DNA of 64,000 bases from Cytobacillus sp. IB215665 (GCF_033963835.1 NZ_JAXBME010000005.1:124001-188000), one strand, 5' to 3'. Positions 26,647 to 35,436 are shown, counted from the first letter of the stretch. Program-made: numbers and translations. The notes: a model not told the origin generated them from the sequence alone.

Positions 26647-26680
26647 AAGGACTGTAGTTGAAAATACAGTCCTTTTTTTA
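26647..26680 (+). terminator. Terminator of the SLH protein gene
   Basis: AAGGACTGTA (26647-26656) and TACAGTCCTT (26665-26674) form a perfect 10-bp stem followed by TTTTT. Confidence 0.93.
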
Positions 26681-26816
26681 TATCACAAAATTTATTTGAT
26701 TTAATGTTAGGTTCTATTTCTTTTCCTGTCTATTGGTGCTCTATTCTCATCGCTGGGACAAATGTTAATGTCAGTTGCTTATATGGATATTTTAAAGATT
26801 TATATGCTTTAGTATT

Positions 26817-27368
26817 CTATTTATTCAAAGGGTATTTTTCATCTAGACGAGGTTCATGTTTTTTAATATACTCGTCTAACTTTCCTTGAGAAGTCTTATT
26901 TTTTGTCCAAGCACTTAATGTCTCCCTATCGTCTACGTACTCCATTAAAGGTATAGCAAAGCCACAACTAGTTTGAACAGATTCAATATCGACGACAAAA
27001 ATCTGTCTAGCTGACTCAGATGGGATATGAGCATAATAATCTTCCATCAATGTAAAGTATTCATCGGTATATTTTTTAATAACTTTGCCGTATCCATATG
27101 CTCTTAAAATGAGAGGCTTTTGTTCAAAGCTACACCACATAAATGTAATCCTTGGATTATCAAGTAAATGATTAGCAGTTTCGTTACCACTACCCGCAAA
27201 ATCCACATAAGAAAGCGTATGGTTATTAACGACCTTTAAAGAATCATAACCTTTTGGTGACAAATTAATTCTTCCATCACCTGATGGAGCAGTGGTAATG
27301 AAAAAGATGTGTTGATTTTGAATGAAGTGTATTTGTTCTTCAGTTAACTCTCTAAATTGTTTTCCCAT
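26817..27368 (-). CDS. Pyridoxamine 5'-phosphate oxidase family protein
   Basis: Encodes 183 residues with a flavin-binding split barrel of the PNPOx-like type. Characteristic segments are FFITTAPSGDGRINLSPKG near residue 22, SYVDFAGSGNETANHLLDNPR, and a late CGFAIPLMEY. It probably binds FMN or F420; the substrate is unknown. AGGAGGAG precedes ATG 27368. A repeat element lies 30 bases upstream. Confidence 0.8.
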   Translation of the reverse strand: MGKQFRELTEEQIHFIQNQHIFFITTAPSGDGRINLSPKGYDSLKVVNNHTLSYVDFAGSGNETANHLLDNPRITFMWCSFEQKPLILRAYGYGKVIKKYTDEYFTLMEDYYAHIPSESARQIFVVDIESVQTSCGFAIPLMEYVDDRETLSAWTKNKTSQGKLDEYIKKHEPRLDEKYPLNK

Positions 27369-27398
27369 CTACTTTCTCCTCCTGTTTATAAATGTAAA

Positions 27399-27540
27399 GG
27401 CTCTTTTCGTAAACTTTGTTGCTATAGTTCCTAAAATAGAAGAGTCGTTTTATTCACTTATAGAAGAAAAGGTGCCCTGTAACCTATTTGTATACGTGTA
27501 TATTTTTTTGTACGAAAACTGCCAATGTAAAAGAACTTCC
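27399..27540 (+). mobile_element. MITE-like repeat, direct copy with degraded right end
   Basis: The left end GGCTCTTTTCGTAAACTTTG is perfect, the core reads GAAAAGGTGCCCTGTAACC, and the right end decays to GAAAACTGCCAATGTAAAAG. No target duplication can be recognised. Confidence 0.72.
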
Positions 27541-27923
27541 TTAAGTAAATTAAAAACAAGTTCCCTTAAATGAACGGGCATATTTTCAAACAGTTGAAGG
27601 CATGTGGACTATTTACGTACGATCACATGTAAAATATCGTAAAAAGTCCTATATTTCACAAATAATTCACTGTAATTGTAAGAATTACAACATAATATGT
27701 CAACTTAATACTATGATCATAATTATTGTAGGAATACCTTAATTAGAACCACAAGTAGCCTCATTTTTTTATGGATAAAAAACAGCAATAATTGGTAAAA
27801 AATTCAAATTGTTGTTACGAAATGACTAGTTGTAAAATTTTATGAAATAAACTGAAAGTATCATTAAAAATTTGAGAATCATGGCGATAAAGTAAGGATA
27901 AAGAGAAATTTTAAATAAATCTG
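27541..27923. other. AT-rich intergenic stretch, nothing recognised
   Basis: About 380 bases without a supported gene. No strong promoter pair, repeat or terminator was found. It must contain the promoter of the GNAT-like/chemoreceptor pair downstream. Confidence 0.45.
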
Positions 27924-28481
27924 ATGAAAGTTGGCGAAGCAATGTATAAAGTTGTAAATTGTACATCACAATTAGAATTGTTTAACAACATTAAGCAGTG
28001 CTGTTGGCAAGAAAAAGGATTTGAAATGGAGCGTAATCAACACTCCGATAAATTTTTATTAATAGCGAATAATGGGGAGGTAGGAGGGACAGTTGAGTTT
28101 ACACCTTCTACATACATGAGTAATTTCACACGGGATATATTTAAAGACGTTATTACTGAAGATATGAAAGTACTAGAAATTGATGGTTATGCCGTATTAC
28201 CTAAATATCGAGGAGTGTTAGGAATGAGCGGGATTAGGCTAGCTGTTCAATATGCAGAAAAATATAAGTACACACATGCTGTTGCCTTATGTGATCCAAA
28301 AGTGTTTCACTATATTCATAAAGTTTACAAGTGTGATATTAAACAAGTAAGCGATATGTTTTTCTATAAAGGAGCCGATGTAATTCCTGCCATAATGGAT
28401 GCAATAGTTGTTTACGAAAATAAACATACATTTAAATGGTGGAAGGAAATGACCGAAATAAAAGATGTAGTTTCAGTTTAA
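27924..28481 (+). CDS. GNAT-fold protein, possible acyltransferase
   Basis: Encodes 185 residues (179 if the start is ATG 27942; neither ATG has a strong ribosome binding site). The middle [13 protein letters not shown] followed by [11 protein letters not shown] resembles the acyl-CoA binding region of GNAT proteins, especially the N-acyl amino acid synthase/autoinducer synthase-like branch, but the G-x-G loop is not canonical (RGVLGMSG). The product is unknown. It is followed after 28 bases by a chemoreceptor gene, suggesting a sensory or signalling link. The assignment is by fold resemblance only. Confidence 0.55.
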   Translation: MKVGEAMYKVVNCTSQLELFNNIKQCCWQEKGFEMERNQHSDKFLLIANNGEVGGTVEFTPSTYMSNFTRDIFKDVITEDMKVLEIDGYAVLPKYRGVLGMSGIRLAVQYAEKYKYTHAVALCDPKVFHYIHKVYKCDIKQVSDMFFYKGADVIPAIMDAIVVYENKHTFKWWKEMTEIKDVVSV

Positions 28482-28509
28482 TCAACAAAGAAGGGAAGTA
28501 GTTTTTTGC

Positions 28510-29970
28510 ATGGAAAGTAATATGAAATTAATGAATGAAAGAAACAACTTAGTCATGATTATTTTTGCTGCAATGGTTACGTTAACTCAAATGTTTAATA
28601 TATTTATGGGTGTGCCGCTAAATGTAGTATTACCTTTGTTAGGGTTTATATATTTAATTTTAGGTCCTGTCTACTTTATTTCCAATCGTTCGCAGTTAAA
28701 GAAATATGCGAATATATTTAAATACTTTAATATCATTCTAGCAGGCACTTTCATGGTCGTTTTACTTGTCTTAGATCCTCATATTGTAAACATCATGTTC
28801 TTATTTGTTTTAATGACTATGGTGGGCATCTATCAAGAAAGAAATATAAACCTCGTTGTTTTTATCATCACTTTCGTAGTTGTGTTATTAAATCTTAATC
28901 AATCTATAGCTGAGATTACACAACAAGATACAGCTTATATCTTAATGTCATTCTTTTTTGTTTTCGTTGCAAACGCTGTACAGACGAGATTTAATAATAG
29001 ATTAATGAAAGAAAATGAAGAGCAGAAAGCTGAAGCGATCAAATCTAAAGATAATCTTGCGCACATTTTAGCTAATATCCATTCCTCAATTGTTTCAGTT
29101 AAAGAGTATCAAGAAAATTTAAATACTGAAACAAATGATGCAGGACAACGTTCAGATGAAATGATGTCTTCAATTGAAAGTATGGTAATTGCTTATGGAG
29201 AACAAGCAAGCCTTACTGAGGAATTGTATAGTGAAATGGAATCCACAAATGTACAAATTGAAAATATAACTAAATCAGTTGTAGAAATGAATGAATATGT
29301 TGAATCTACAAAAGAAGCAACAACAGAGAGTGTGAACAAAGTCATAGACTTAGAAAAAGATCTTGAAGAATTTAATTGTGACATAGAACTAACTGTTGAT
29401 TTAATGGAAGATGTAAAAGACACAACACAAATCATTGAAGATACTTTAAGTACGATATCAGATATAGCAGAACAAACGAATTTATTAGCATTAAATGCAG
29501 CAATTGAAGCTGCTAGAGCGGGGGAACACGGTAAGGGATTTTCTGTTGTTGCGGAAGAGGTAAGAAAGCTCGCTGAGTCTTCAAAAGAATCATCTGAATC
29601 AATTGCTGAACACCTTTTAGCATTTCGTGAGAAAATTAATAAAGCATCCCATACGATAACTGGATCACAGGAATCCATTAAGAAGAATCGAGAAGGGATG
29701 AACCATGTAAGAATGATATCCTCCAGTGTAAATTCCTACATGGAAAGTTTTCATGATAAGACTACCCATTTGCAAGAATTTATAATGGGTGTTCAAGCGA
29801 TGATGCAAGAGGTAGGTGCAAAAGTTGAAGTTAACACTAATATCACTCAGAAGAACACAAATAGTATTGGTGATGTTAAAGATTTAGTTATTACCCAGCA
29901 ACAGAGTATTTCTAGACTGTCAGATGGTTTTTCTAACCTAGGAAAGAAAATTGTTTCATTAGATTCGTGA
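28510..29970 (+). CDS. Membrane-bound methyl-accepting chemotaxis protein
   Basis: Encodes 486 residues. The N-terminal 170 residues form about six membrane helices with almost no extracellular domain. No HAMP domain is seen. A long coiled coil follows, containing the receptor hairpin [23 protein letters not shown] near residues 320-340 and [13 protein letters not shown]. This is a class of chemoreceptor-like protein that senses within the membrane or through a partner. The GNAT-like gene just upstream is probably in the same transcript. The nearest ribosome binding site (AAGGGAAG) is about 12 bases from ATG 28510. Confidence 0.85.
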   Translation: MESNMKLMNERNNLVMIIFAAMVTLTQMFNIFMGVPLNVVLPLLGFIYLILGPVYFISNRSQLKKYANIFKYFNIILAGTFMVVLLVLDPHIVNIMFLFVLMTMVGIYQERNINLVVFIITFVVVLLNLNQSIAEITQQDTAYILMSFFFVFVANAVQTRFNNRLMKENEEQKAEAIKSKDNLAHILANIHSSIVSVKEYQENLNTETNDAGQRSDEMMSSIESMVIAYGEQASLTEELYSEMESTNVQIENITKSVVEMNEYVESTKEATTESVNKVIDLEKDLEEFNCDIELTVDLMEDVKDTTQIIEDTLSTISDIAEQTNLLALNAAIEAARAGEHGKGFSVVAEEVRKLAESSKESSESIAEHLLAFREKINKASHTITGSQESIKKNREGMNHVRMISSSVNSYMESFHDKTTHLQEFIMGVQAMMQEVGAKVEVNTNITQKNTNSIGDVKDLVITQQQSISRLSDGFSNLGKKIVSLDS

Positions 29971-30233
29971 AACCCTTTCTTTAATAATGATATTCACGTT
30001 CTAACAGATAATAGCAAAAGGATATATTGGTAATTTTGGATGTGTGTGTTAATATAAAGCTAAATCTACTTGGAGAAAGGGTTGCGGTTCTGTTTATGCC
30101 TACATTTACTTTGTAATGGATCAACAAATTTGATAGTACTTCTTTGAAATATGTAAATATTTCCTTAGGAGAAGTCTGTCTTTTTATCCCATTACAAAGG
30201 AACGGAACGAATATGTGTAGTATACAATATTCT
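29971..30233. other. Intergenic stretch with a distant inverted repeat
   Basis: No gene supported. CTTTGTAATGG (30110-30120) and CCATTACAAAG (30188-30198) are perfect inverted copies 67 bases apart, which could close a large untranslated-RNA loop before the terminator at 30234. Confidence 0.35.
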
Positions 30234-30263
30234 AAGTTCTCTCGCTGACGGGAGAACTTTTTT
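30234..30263 (+). terminator. Terminator downstream of the chemoreceptor gene
   Basis: AAGTTCTC (30234-30241) pairs with GAGAACTT (30252-30259), followed by TTTT. It is 264 bases past the stop codon, so the transcript would have a long 3' untranslated region unless another small RNA starts here. Confidence 0.72.
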
Positions 30264-30348
30264 ATATCCAATGATTAAGTGAATAGGTGATGCTACAAAT
30301 AGATCCGAGTAGATGTTTCGTTTCTTTATCTTATTAGAGGTGAAGAAA

Positions 30349-30867
30349 ATGAACGTAAAATACTTTAAGTGGAATTTAATCAATATGGATGATGTAATAC
30401 AAGAGCAACGCTATTGTTCAAATTGCGGTAAAGTCGTTTGCTTTTTCGATACATTAATTAGACGGCATAATGCAAATGGAAAAAATATTTATCGATACGC
30501 AATTTATAAGTGTGAAAAAAATCATACGTGGAATAAAAAGCTTGAAGCTTATAAAAGCTATACAGACCACATTAGGTTGAATGAAGCTATACCAACTGAT
30601 GACGAAATTAATACCCCTATATGTTTTAAAACGTTAGTAGTTAATGAGATAAATTGTGTTCATATATCAATAAATCAAGTTATTGGTGAGTTTCGAATAG
30701 ATAAAGTGTTAACTGATCGTTTAAGTAATATTAGTAGAAACGAAATTGTAAAAAGAATGAAAGATGGTTTAATAACAGTTAATAAACAACATGTTAAGCC
30801 TAGTACAAGAATTCGTAGTGGAGATAACATCTGTCTATTAATAACTAACACTCACAATAATGTTTAA
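30349..30867 (+). CDS. Zinc-ribbon plus S4-domain protein, possible RNA-binding factor
   Basis: Encodes 172 residues. Residues 20-60 contain a CSNCGKVV knuckle and a later KCEKNHTW, forming an incomplete zinc-ribbon-like pattern (CxxC...CxxxH). The last 55 residues resemble an S4 RNA-binding domain: FRIDKVLTDRL, ISRNEIVKRMKDGLITVNKQ, VKPSTRIRSGDNICLLI. No family with this order is known to me. The likely role is RNA or ribosome binding. ATG 30349 follows GAGGTGAAG; the longer frame from 30313 has no site. A terminator at 30904 makes it monocistronic. Confidence 0.7.
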   Translation: MNVKYFKWNLINMDDVIQEQRYCSNCGKVVCFFDTLIRRHNANGKNIYRYAIYKCEKNHTWNKKLEAYKSYTDHIRLNEAIPTDDEINTPICFKTLVVNEINCVHISINQVIGEFRIDKVLTDRLSNISRNEIVKRMKDGLITVNKQHVKPSTRIRSGDNICLLITNTHNNV

Positions 30868-30903
30868 GCCTTAGTTTTGTTTTATACGTAGTACTAACTG
30901 GAC

Positions 30904-30932
30904 TGGCCGAGAAATTCCTCGGTCTTTTTTTA
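30904..30932 (+). terminator. Terminator of the S4-domain gene
   Basis: GGCCGAG (30905-30911) pairs with CTCGGTC (30918-30924, one wobble), followed by TTTTTTT. Confidence 0.85.
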
Positions 30933-31014
30933 GTATATTTATCCTCGCGTTATTTCTACATCTTAAGCGTAAATTTTTAGTGAGGCTGTTATAAAAGAAT
31001 TACACTAAAGGAGT

Positions 31015-31503
31015 TTATTTTGTTGCTAATGAATTTCTATATATTCGTTTAACTCGTTCTATACAAAGTTGTTCGCTTACCTTAAAGTCTTCTACAAGTG
31101 TTTTGATGATCGTTGAGCTTTTAAGATTATATGACATTAACATATGGTAAGGAATTGCCGCATACAAAGTAAAATGTTGTGCGTCACGCTCTTGCAATTC
31201 TCTAAATGCTGGAGGCATAATTTGTAACTGCCAGCCGTAATGTCGAATAATGTGGCAGAGCTCGTGAAAAAACTGCTCCCTTTGCTGTGAAGCATCTATT
31301 CTTGAATCTATCGTAATGGATTTAAATTTGCCGTTCTCATACGAATAGCTCGGTATAGGCCTTCGGAAAAAGTAAATATTATTATTTTGACAAATGGTTT
31401 CTTCTAGGATATCTGTTGGTTGATTTATGTTCATTTTTTTATACCAAATAGATACCCATGTTTCTAAAAGGGTTGCTTCATATTCTACTTCCACATATTT
31501 CAC
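31015..31503 (-). CDS. ImmA/IrrE family metallopeptidase
   Basis: Encodes 162 residues. The zinc-binding HExxH signature is FFHELCHIIRHYG near residue 80, with a Glu in ERDAQHF about 30 residues later as third ligand. Members cleave a partner XRE repressor to switch on a mobile element after DNA damage (ImmA of ICEBs1 is the model). The partner repressor gene lies 95 bases upstream on the same strand. GAGGTG precedes ATG 31503. This pair is the immunity core of a decayed prophage. Confidence 0.85.
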   Translation of the reverse strand: MKYVEVEYEATLLETWVSIWYKKMNINQPTDILEETICQNNNIYFFRRPIPSYSYENGKFKSITIDSRIDASQQREQFFHELCHIIRHYGWQLQIMPPAFRELQERDAQHFTLYAAIPYHMLMSYNLKSSTIIKTLVEDFKVSEQLCIERVKRIYRNSLATK

Positions 31504-31598
31504 CTCTTACACAAATTATACAAACATATGTTCTTTTTTGCAATCATATGCTAGTGGAAATAGGTAAAATGAACTGTGCAGAAATGTTCTTTGTTCTC

Positions 31599-31955
31599 TT
31601 AATCTTTTTTATTTACTTTTTGAGCGATTGCTCTTAAATATTTTAAGTGATCATTTAATGCTTGGGCTTCCTCTCTTGTAATATTCTCTTGATCAAAGAA
31701 AAATAAGCTTTCTTTATGATCTTCTTGTTTTACTACAGCTAACGAAGCAGGGGTATCCGCTCGTCCCAATAAATAATCTGTTGATACATCGAAAAAATCA
31801 GCAAGGTCCTTTATTGTTTCTGCATCAGGCTTGCGATCTCCAGATTCATAACGTGAAAGCTGTACATTCGATACTCCAATCGCCTTAGCGACCGCCTTTT
31901 GTGAATATCCCTGACTTAGTCGTAACAATTTGATCCGTTCCCCTAATACCTTCAT
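31599..31955 (-). CDS. XRE family transcriptional repressor (prophage immunity type)
   Basis: Encodes 118 residues. The N-terminal Cro/C1 helix-turn-helix is ERIKLLRLSQGYSQKAVAKA with the recognition segment VSNVQLSRYESGDRKP, then LADFFDVSTDYLLGR. The C-terminal 45 residues end in a helical segment that could carry the ImmA cleavage site. It should bind the four TTACC-N5-GGTAA sites just upstream (31999-32139), one of which overlaps its own likely promoter. GAGGAG precedes ATG 31955. Confidence 0.9.
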   Translation of the reverse strand: MKVLGERIKLLRLSQGYSQKAVAKAIGVSNVQLSRYESGDRKPDAETIKDLADFFDVSTDYLLGRADTPASLAVVKQEDHKESLFFFDQENITREEAQALNDHLKYLRAIAQKVNKKD

Positions 31956-31998
31956 CGTATATTCTCCTCTACAGTTATTTATGATTATATCTTATCAT

Positions 31999-32139
31999 TT
32001 ACCAATACGGTAAGTAAGTATAATTACCTATATGGTAAAAAGATGTGGACAATTACCTTTTCGGTAAGTTAATATAATATTATCACAAAATAAGACATAT
32101 TCATAAGTGAAAGAAAATATGTTTTTGCCAATATGGTAA
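31999..32139. promoter_or_regulatory. Four-site operator array of the XRE repressor
   Basis: Four 15-bp palindromes of pattern TTACC-N5-GGTAA occur at 31999-32013, 32024-32038, 32053-32067 and 32125-32139 (the last with TTGCC). They lie between the divergent repressor and XtrA-like genes. The first overlaps the -35 region of a minus-strand promoter whose -10 is TATAAT (31984-31989 on the minus strand). The third abuts a plus-strand TATAAT at 32073-32078. This is the layout of a phage genetic switch. Confidence 0.85.
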
Positions 32140-32193
32140 TTTGTTTTGAAAGGTAGGTGAATCCCGTTACACCTTTAGTAGTGGGGATAATAA

Positions 32194-32388
32194 ATGCGAA
32201 TGAAAGAAATAGATATAACAGATTCAATGTTTGAAACTAATGTAAATGAACAACAGACACCTTATGTTGTTATTGTAAGTAACGGGAAAGCAAAGATCTC
32301 TCAATTACCTAGTCACGGTGAAACAAAGATTATTACTCATCAAAACGAGGTGAAAAGAGTTAAATTCGATGAAGGTGAAGAGTTTTAA
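32194..32388 (+). CDS. XtrA/YqaO-like phage protein
   Basis: Encodes 64 residues. The segments VVIVSNGKAKISQLPSHGE and KIITHQNEVKRV follow the pattern of XtrA (PBSX) and YqaO (skin element), small proteins encoded early in B. subtilis phage-like elements. Their role is unknown. It is the first gene rightward of the operator array, so it would be under repressor control. ATG 32194 or the in-frame ATG 32200 could be the start; the ribosome binding site is only GGGG-like. Confidence 0.7.
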   Translation: MRMKEIDITDSMFETNVNEQQTPYVVIVSNGKAKISQLPSHGETKIITHQNEVKRVKFDEGEEF

Positions 32389-32424
32389 TAGAGAAAATTA
32401 ATTAACGTTCTACCAGTCGACTGG

Positions 32425-32472
32425 AGGACACCAAGCTTTGGATATCATATCTGAGGTTTGGTGTCCTTTCTT
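32425..32472 (+). terminator. Terminator after the XtrA-like gene
   Basis: AGGACACCAA (32425-32434) pairs perfectly with TTGGTGTCCT (32458-32467), followed by TTCTT. A 12-bp palindrome CCAGTCGACTGG sits just before it (32413-32424). Confidence 0.82.
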
Positions 32473-32517
32473 ATTAATTCGATTTAGTAACTAAAAACGA
32501 TAAATTGAGGTGATTTT

Positions 32518-32598
32518 ATGAAGATTCAACTAATCTATAAAAATCCTTGTAAAAATTGTATATGGATAGCGGAAGAGAATCTTTGTCCGTTTGAATAG
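32518..32598 (+). CDS. Very small Cys-containing phage-like protein or truncated gene
   Basis: GAGGTG lies six bases before ATG 32518. The 26-residue product has three Cys residues in PCKNCIWIAEENLCPFE, resembling the start of small zinc-binding phage proteins. The frame ends at TAG 32596, and the following 200 bases hold only stop-broken fragments, so it is probably the stub of a decayed gene. Confidence 0.4.
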   Translation: MKIQLIYKNPCKNCIWIAEENLCPFE

Positions 32599-32825
32599 TT
32601 GGTAAGTAATCAAAAACATTAAAAGAAACATGGACTGCCATTACAGTACCATTGTCACGCATTCTAAGATTACAAAAGTGGTCAAAACAAAACAGTGAAC
32701 ATGGAAAAAATGTTGACTAAAAAATAGCAAACTGGTCTTATTTAGATGGAATAAAAAAGTCTTAGAGCAAGTTGAGGTTGAGATTGAGGTAGAACAATTT
32801 GCTGAGAAAGGAGAGTTTGTATGGA

Positions 32826-33191
32826 ATGGATTATGTCATCTCATTTTTATTAGAAGATGTAGATCTAGCAATTGCTATACTTCTAGCAATGATGGTTATT
32901 GATTTTGTTACAGGCATACTCGTTGGTCTAATGGATAAAAATTTGAATGGTACAACTGGTTTTAAAGGGCTACTGAAAAAAGTGTACGTCCTATTATTAA
33001 TTAGTGCAGTTTATTTAATGGAAAAATTAGTGTTTAGCACAGGTTACATTGGCGACGGGGTAACAATCGCTTATAGTATTATTGAGTTTATTAGTATTAC
33101 AGAAAACGGGGAAAAACTTGGTGTACCAATCCCACGACAAATACGTGAAGTAATCAAAGTACTTAATAGTGATACATCAACGAGAAAATGA
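32826..33191 (+). CDS. Phage holin (holin 4_1 / TcdE family)
   Basis: Encodes about 121 residues with membrane helices near residues 15-35, 50-72 and 75-95. The stretch AMMVIDFVTGILVGLMDKNLNGTTGFKG and the C-terminal PIPRQIREVIKVLN are the family landmarks. Holins permeabilise the membrane to release lysis enzymes; no lysin gene lies next to it. The best-spaced ATG (32821, after AAAGGAGAG) is in another frame and reaches a stop after ten codons. The holin frame must start at TTG 32817 or ATG 32826, so its N-terminus may be damaged. Confidence 0.8.
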   Translation: MDYVISFLLEDVDLAIAILLAMMVIDFVTGILVGLMDKNLNGTTGFKGLLKKVYVLLLISAVYLMEKLVFSTGYIGDGVTIAYSIIEFISITENGEKLGVPIPRQIREVIKVLNSDTSTRK

Positions 33192-33232
33192 AAAAAGAGT
33201 AAATCATTAAAGGTGTTGATTGACTAGTAAAT

Positions 33233-33257
33233 AGCCCCCACCAAAGGAGGTGGGGCT
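33233..33257. terminator. GC-rich hairpin after the holin gene
   Basis: CCCCACC and GGTGGGG form a strong stem with a 6-base loop, flanked by AG and CT that can pair with a bulge. There is no T-run, so termination is uncertain. It marks the right edge of the recognisable phage remnant. Confidence 0.5.
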
Positions 33258-33467
33258 GTAATTACCTCATACTTATCGAATAACATTTACACCTATCTCT
33301 ACAATACCGATAAATTTTACTAATATAACCTTTATTGTTAAGTTATATAGATTATAGTATGATAGATTCCGTAATATGAGAATAAATGACAATTTAAAAA
33401 TAATAGATGAAAAATGAATTTGGTTTTTACCTTCAAGTAATCTAAAACAACTACGAAGGGACAAAAA

Positions 33468-34424
33468 ATGAAACACATAATCGCAATTGTTAAACCATAC
33501 TTACCTCTTTTGTTTGTACCGATTTTTATGCTCAATTATATAATTGAAGACTCACCGATTAAGTATTTTTATTTATTACTAGCAATTTGGTTTCTTTATA
33601 ACTTTGTTAACGAGAAATTAGCAAATACAAATGAAAAAACAGAGAGCCTCGTATTAGGGTTACTAGATATCATAATTTACTCAATCCCTATTATAGCTAC
33701 ACTATGCGTATTCTTTTTTCCTGAGGCGAACTTTTTCTTACTCTTAATATTTTTACTAATGATTTGTTTTGACTTGTTCTTTAAGCTTACGAAAAAGAAG
33801 TTAAGTAGAAAACAGGACAATTTAATGGCAAAAAAGGGTGAAGGTGGTTCAAATACTAACTTTCTTTTACCTGCTCTATTAGCAGCTTGCTTAAATCTTG
33901 TTGTCGCATTATTTATCATTAACATTTGGCTAACTCCACAAATTTATATCGCTTCTCCTTTTTCGTTAAAAGTTCTTTTATATGGAGTAGCGGGTGCATT
34001 CATTCCATTAATATTTATATATCTAGGAGTTAAAATTGATTTGATTACAATCCCATTAAATAAATATACTGAAGGTTTGATTCGACTTACAAAAGTGCGG
34101 TGGGGACCTTTGTTTATTGCATTAAGTGCAGGGATTTCGGAGGAGCTTTTATTTCGAGGTGCAATTTTTGAACTATTATTACTTTATTTAGATGCTACAA
34201 CCTCTATATTGTTGATCAGTATTATTTTTACATTACTTCATATACCACAATACAAAAATAATGTGGTTTATAATATCGTTGTTTTTGCACTAAGTATAGT
34301 ATTTACAGTCATTTATTTATGGACTGAAAATATATGGGCACCTATTTTAGCTCATGCAATCTACAACTATTTTGTGTCTAAATGGATTCATTCGGGATTT
34401 ATCAAAATAACAAATGACATGTAG
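33468..34424 (+). CDS. CPBP family intramembrane metalloprotease
   Basis: Encodes 318 residues with about eight membrane helices. The CPBP (Abi) motifs are SAGISEELLFRGAIFE (EExxxR) near residue 222, FTLLHIPQY (His motif) and ILAHAIYNYFV near the C-terminus. These glutamic-type proteases process prenylated or peptide substrates in the membrane and are often linked to bacteriocin maturation or immunity. No bacteriocin gene is next to it. AAGGGA precedes ATG 33468. Confidence 0.85.
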   Translation: MKHIIAIVKPYLPLLFVPIFMLNYIIEDSPIKYFYLLLAIWFLYNFVNEKLANTNEKTESLVLGLLDIIIYSIPIIATLCVFFFPEANFFLLLIFLLMICFDLFFKLTKKKLSRKQDNLMAKKGEGGSNTNFLLPALLAACLNLVVALFIINIWLTPQIYIASPFSLKVLLYGVAGAFIPLIFIYLGVKIDLITIPLNKYTEGLIRLTKVRWGPLFIALSAGISEELLFRGAIFELLLLYLDATTSILLISIIFTLLHIPQYKNNVVYNIVVFALSIVFTVIYLWTENIWAPILAHAIYNYFVSKWIHSGFIKITNDM

Positions 34425-34526
34425 TGAAGAATATGTGGATTTGATTAAGCTACTGTGTGGTTTTCAAGTAAAAGATAAGAACTATCGTGTATATCGTAAC
34501 AAATAAAGGGTGAAAGGTGAGGAAGA

Positions 34527-35345
34527 ATGAGGTCGATTCCAACGCAAGTACAAGCTGTTTTAGACGCTTACATTTCATTTTTTAATGAACAATTTCCTAG
34601 TATGCTCGAAGGCTTATATATCCATGGTTCTATCGCAATGAACGCTTACGTTAACAATTCCAGTGATATTGATTTTATAACTGTCTTAAATCGTTCATTT
34701 TCACAAGATGAAATGCTGCTGCTATCTGAACTACATAGTAAAATCGCAAATAAGTATAAATATCCAGAATTGGACGGTGTGTATATAAAGTGGGAGGAAC
34801 TAGGAAAGCTTGATTCTAATGACAGAGATAATGTTTACTATAATAATGGGAAGTTAAGGTTGGGCCCTTACTTCAACTTTAACCCAATTACTTGGTCTGT
34901 TTATAAATCTGATGGTTTAACTGTGATAGGGCCCGAGATACAAACTCTGGAATTTACAGTGTCAAAAGATGATCTTGTCACGTATGTAATGGAAAATATG
35001 AATAGTTATTGGGCTCCTCATATACAAAAAATTGAAGGTTCTATTCATGACTTATTGAACCTTTCTACTAAAGAGATTGACACAGAGATTGAGTGGTCCG
35101 TTCTCGGTATATTGAGGCAATACTACACATTAAAAGAACATAAGATCATTTCAAAGCATGGAGCTGGTGAATATGCTCTACAGCACATTTCTGAGGAATG
35201 GCATAACATTATATGTGAAGCAATTAATATTCGTACAGGTGTTAAGGAGACATTATTTATGTCTGAGGAGCAGAGAATTGAAACTTTTTTAGCTTTTGCA
35301 AGATATCCCCTTAATGAATGTAAGCAAAAGCTGTTTGTGCGTTGA
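34527..35345 (+). CDS. Nucleotidyltransferase with C-terminal DUF4111-like domain (ANT-type)
   Basis: Encodes 272 residues. The nucleotidyltransferase motif is IHGSIAMNAYVNNSSDIDFI (GS followed by DxD) near residue 35, followed by a helical domain like that of streptomycin/spectinomycin adenylyltransferases (AadA, DUF4111). It would transfer AMP to a small substrate; chromosomal relatives are not always resistance enzymes. GGTGAGGAAG precedes ATG 34527. A bidirectional terminator follows at 35402. Confidence 0.82.
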   Translation: MRSIPTQVQAVLDAYISFFNEQFPSMLEGLYIHGSIAMNAYVNNSSDIDFITVLNRSFSQDEMLLLSELHSKIANKYKYPELDGVYIKWEELGKLDSNDRDNVYYNNGKLRLGPYFNFNPITWSVYKSDGLTVIGPEIQTLEFTVSKDDLVTYVMENMNSYWAPHIQKIEGSIHDLLNLSTKEIDTEIEWSVLGILRQYYTLKEHKIISKHGAGEYALQHISEEWHNIICEAINIRTGVKETLFMSEEQRIETFLAFARYPLNECKQKLFVR

Positions 35346-35401
35346 TATATAACTAAAGTTCATATCATCTTGTCTCATTTAAAGTTATATATGTAAAATA
35401 A

Positions 35402-35432
35402 ACAAGGGTGACTAATATTTAGTCACTCTTGT
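35402..35432. terminator. Bidirectional terminator
   Basis: ACAAGGGTGACTAA and TAGTCACTCTTGT form a long stem around a short loop between convergent genes. The minus-strand reading is followed by TTTATTTT; the plus-strand side has CATTTTAC. Confidence 0.8.
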
Positions 35433-35436
35433 CATT

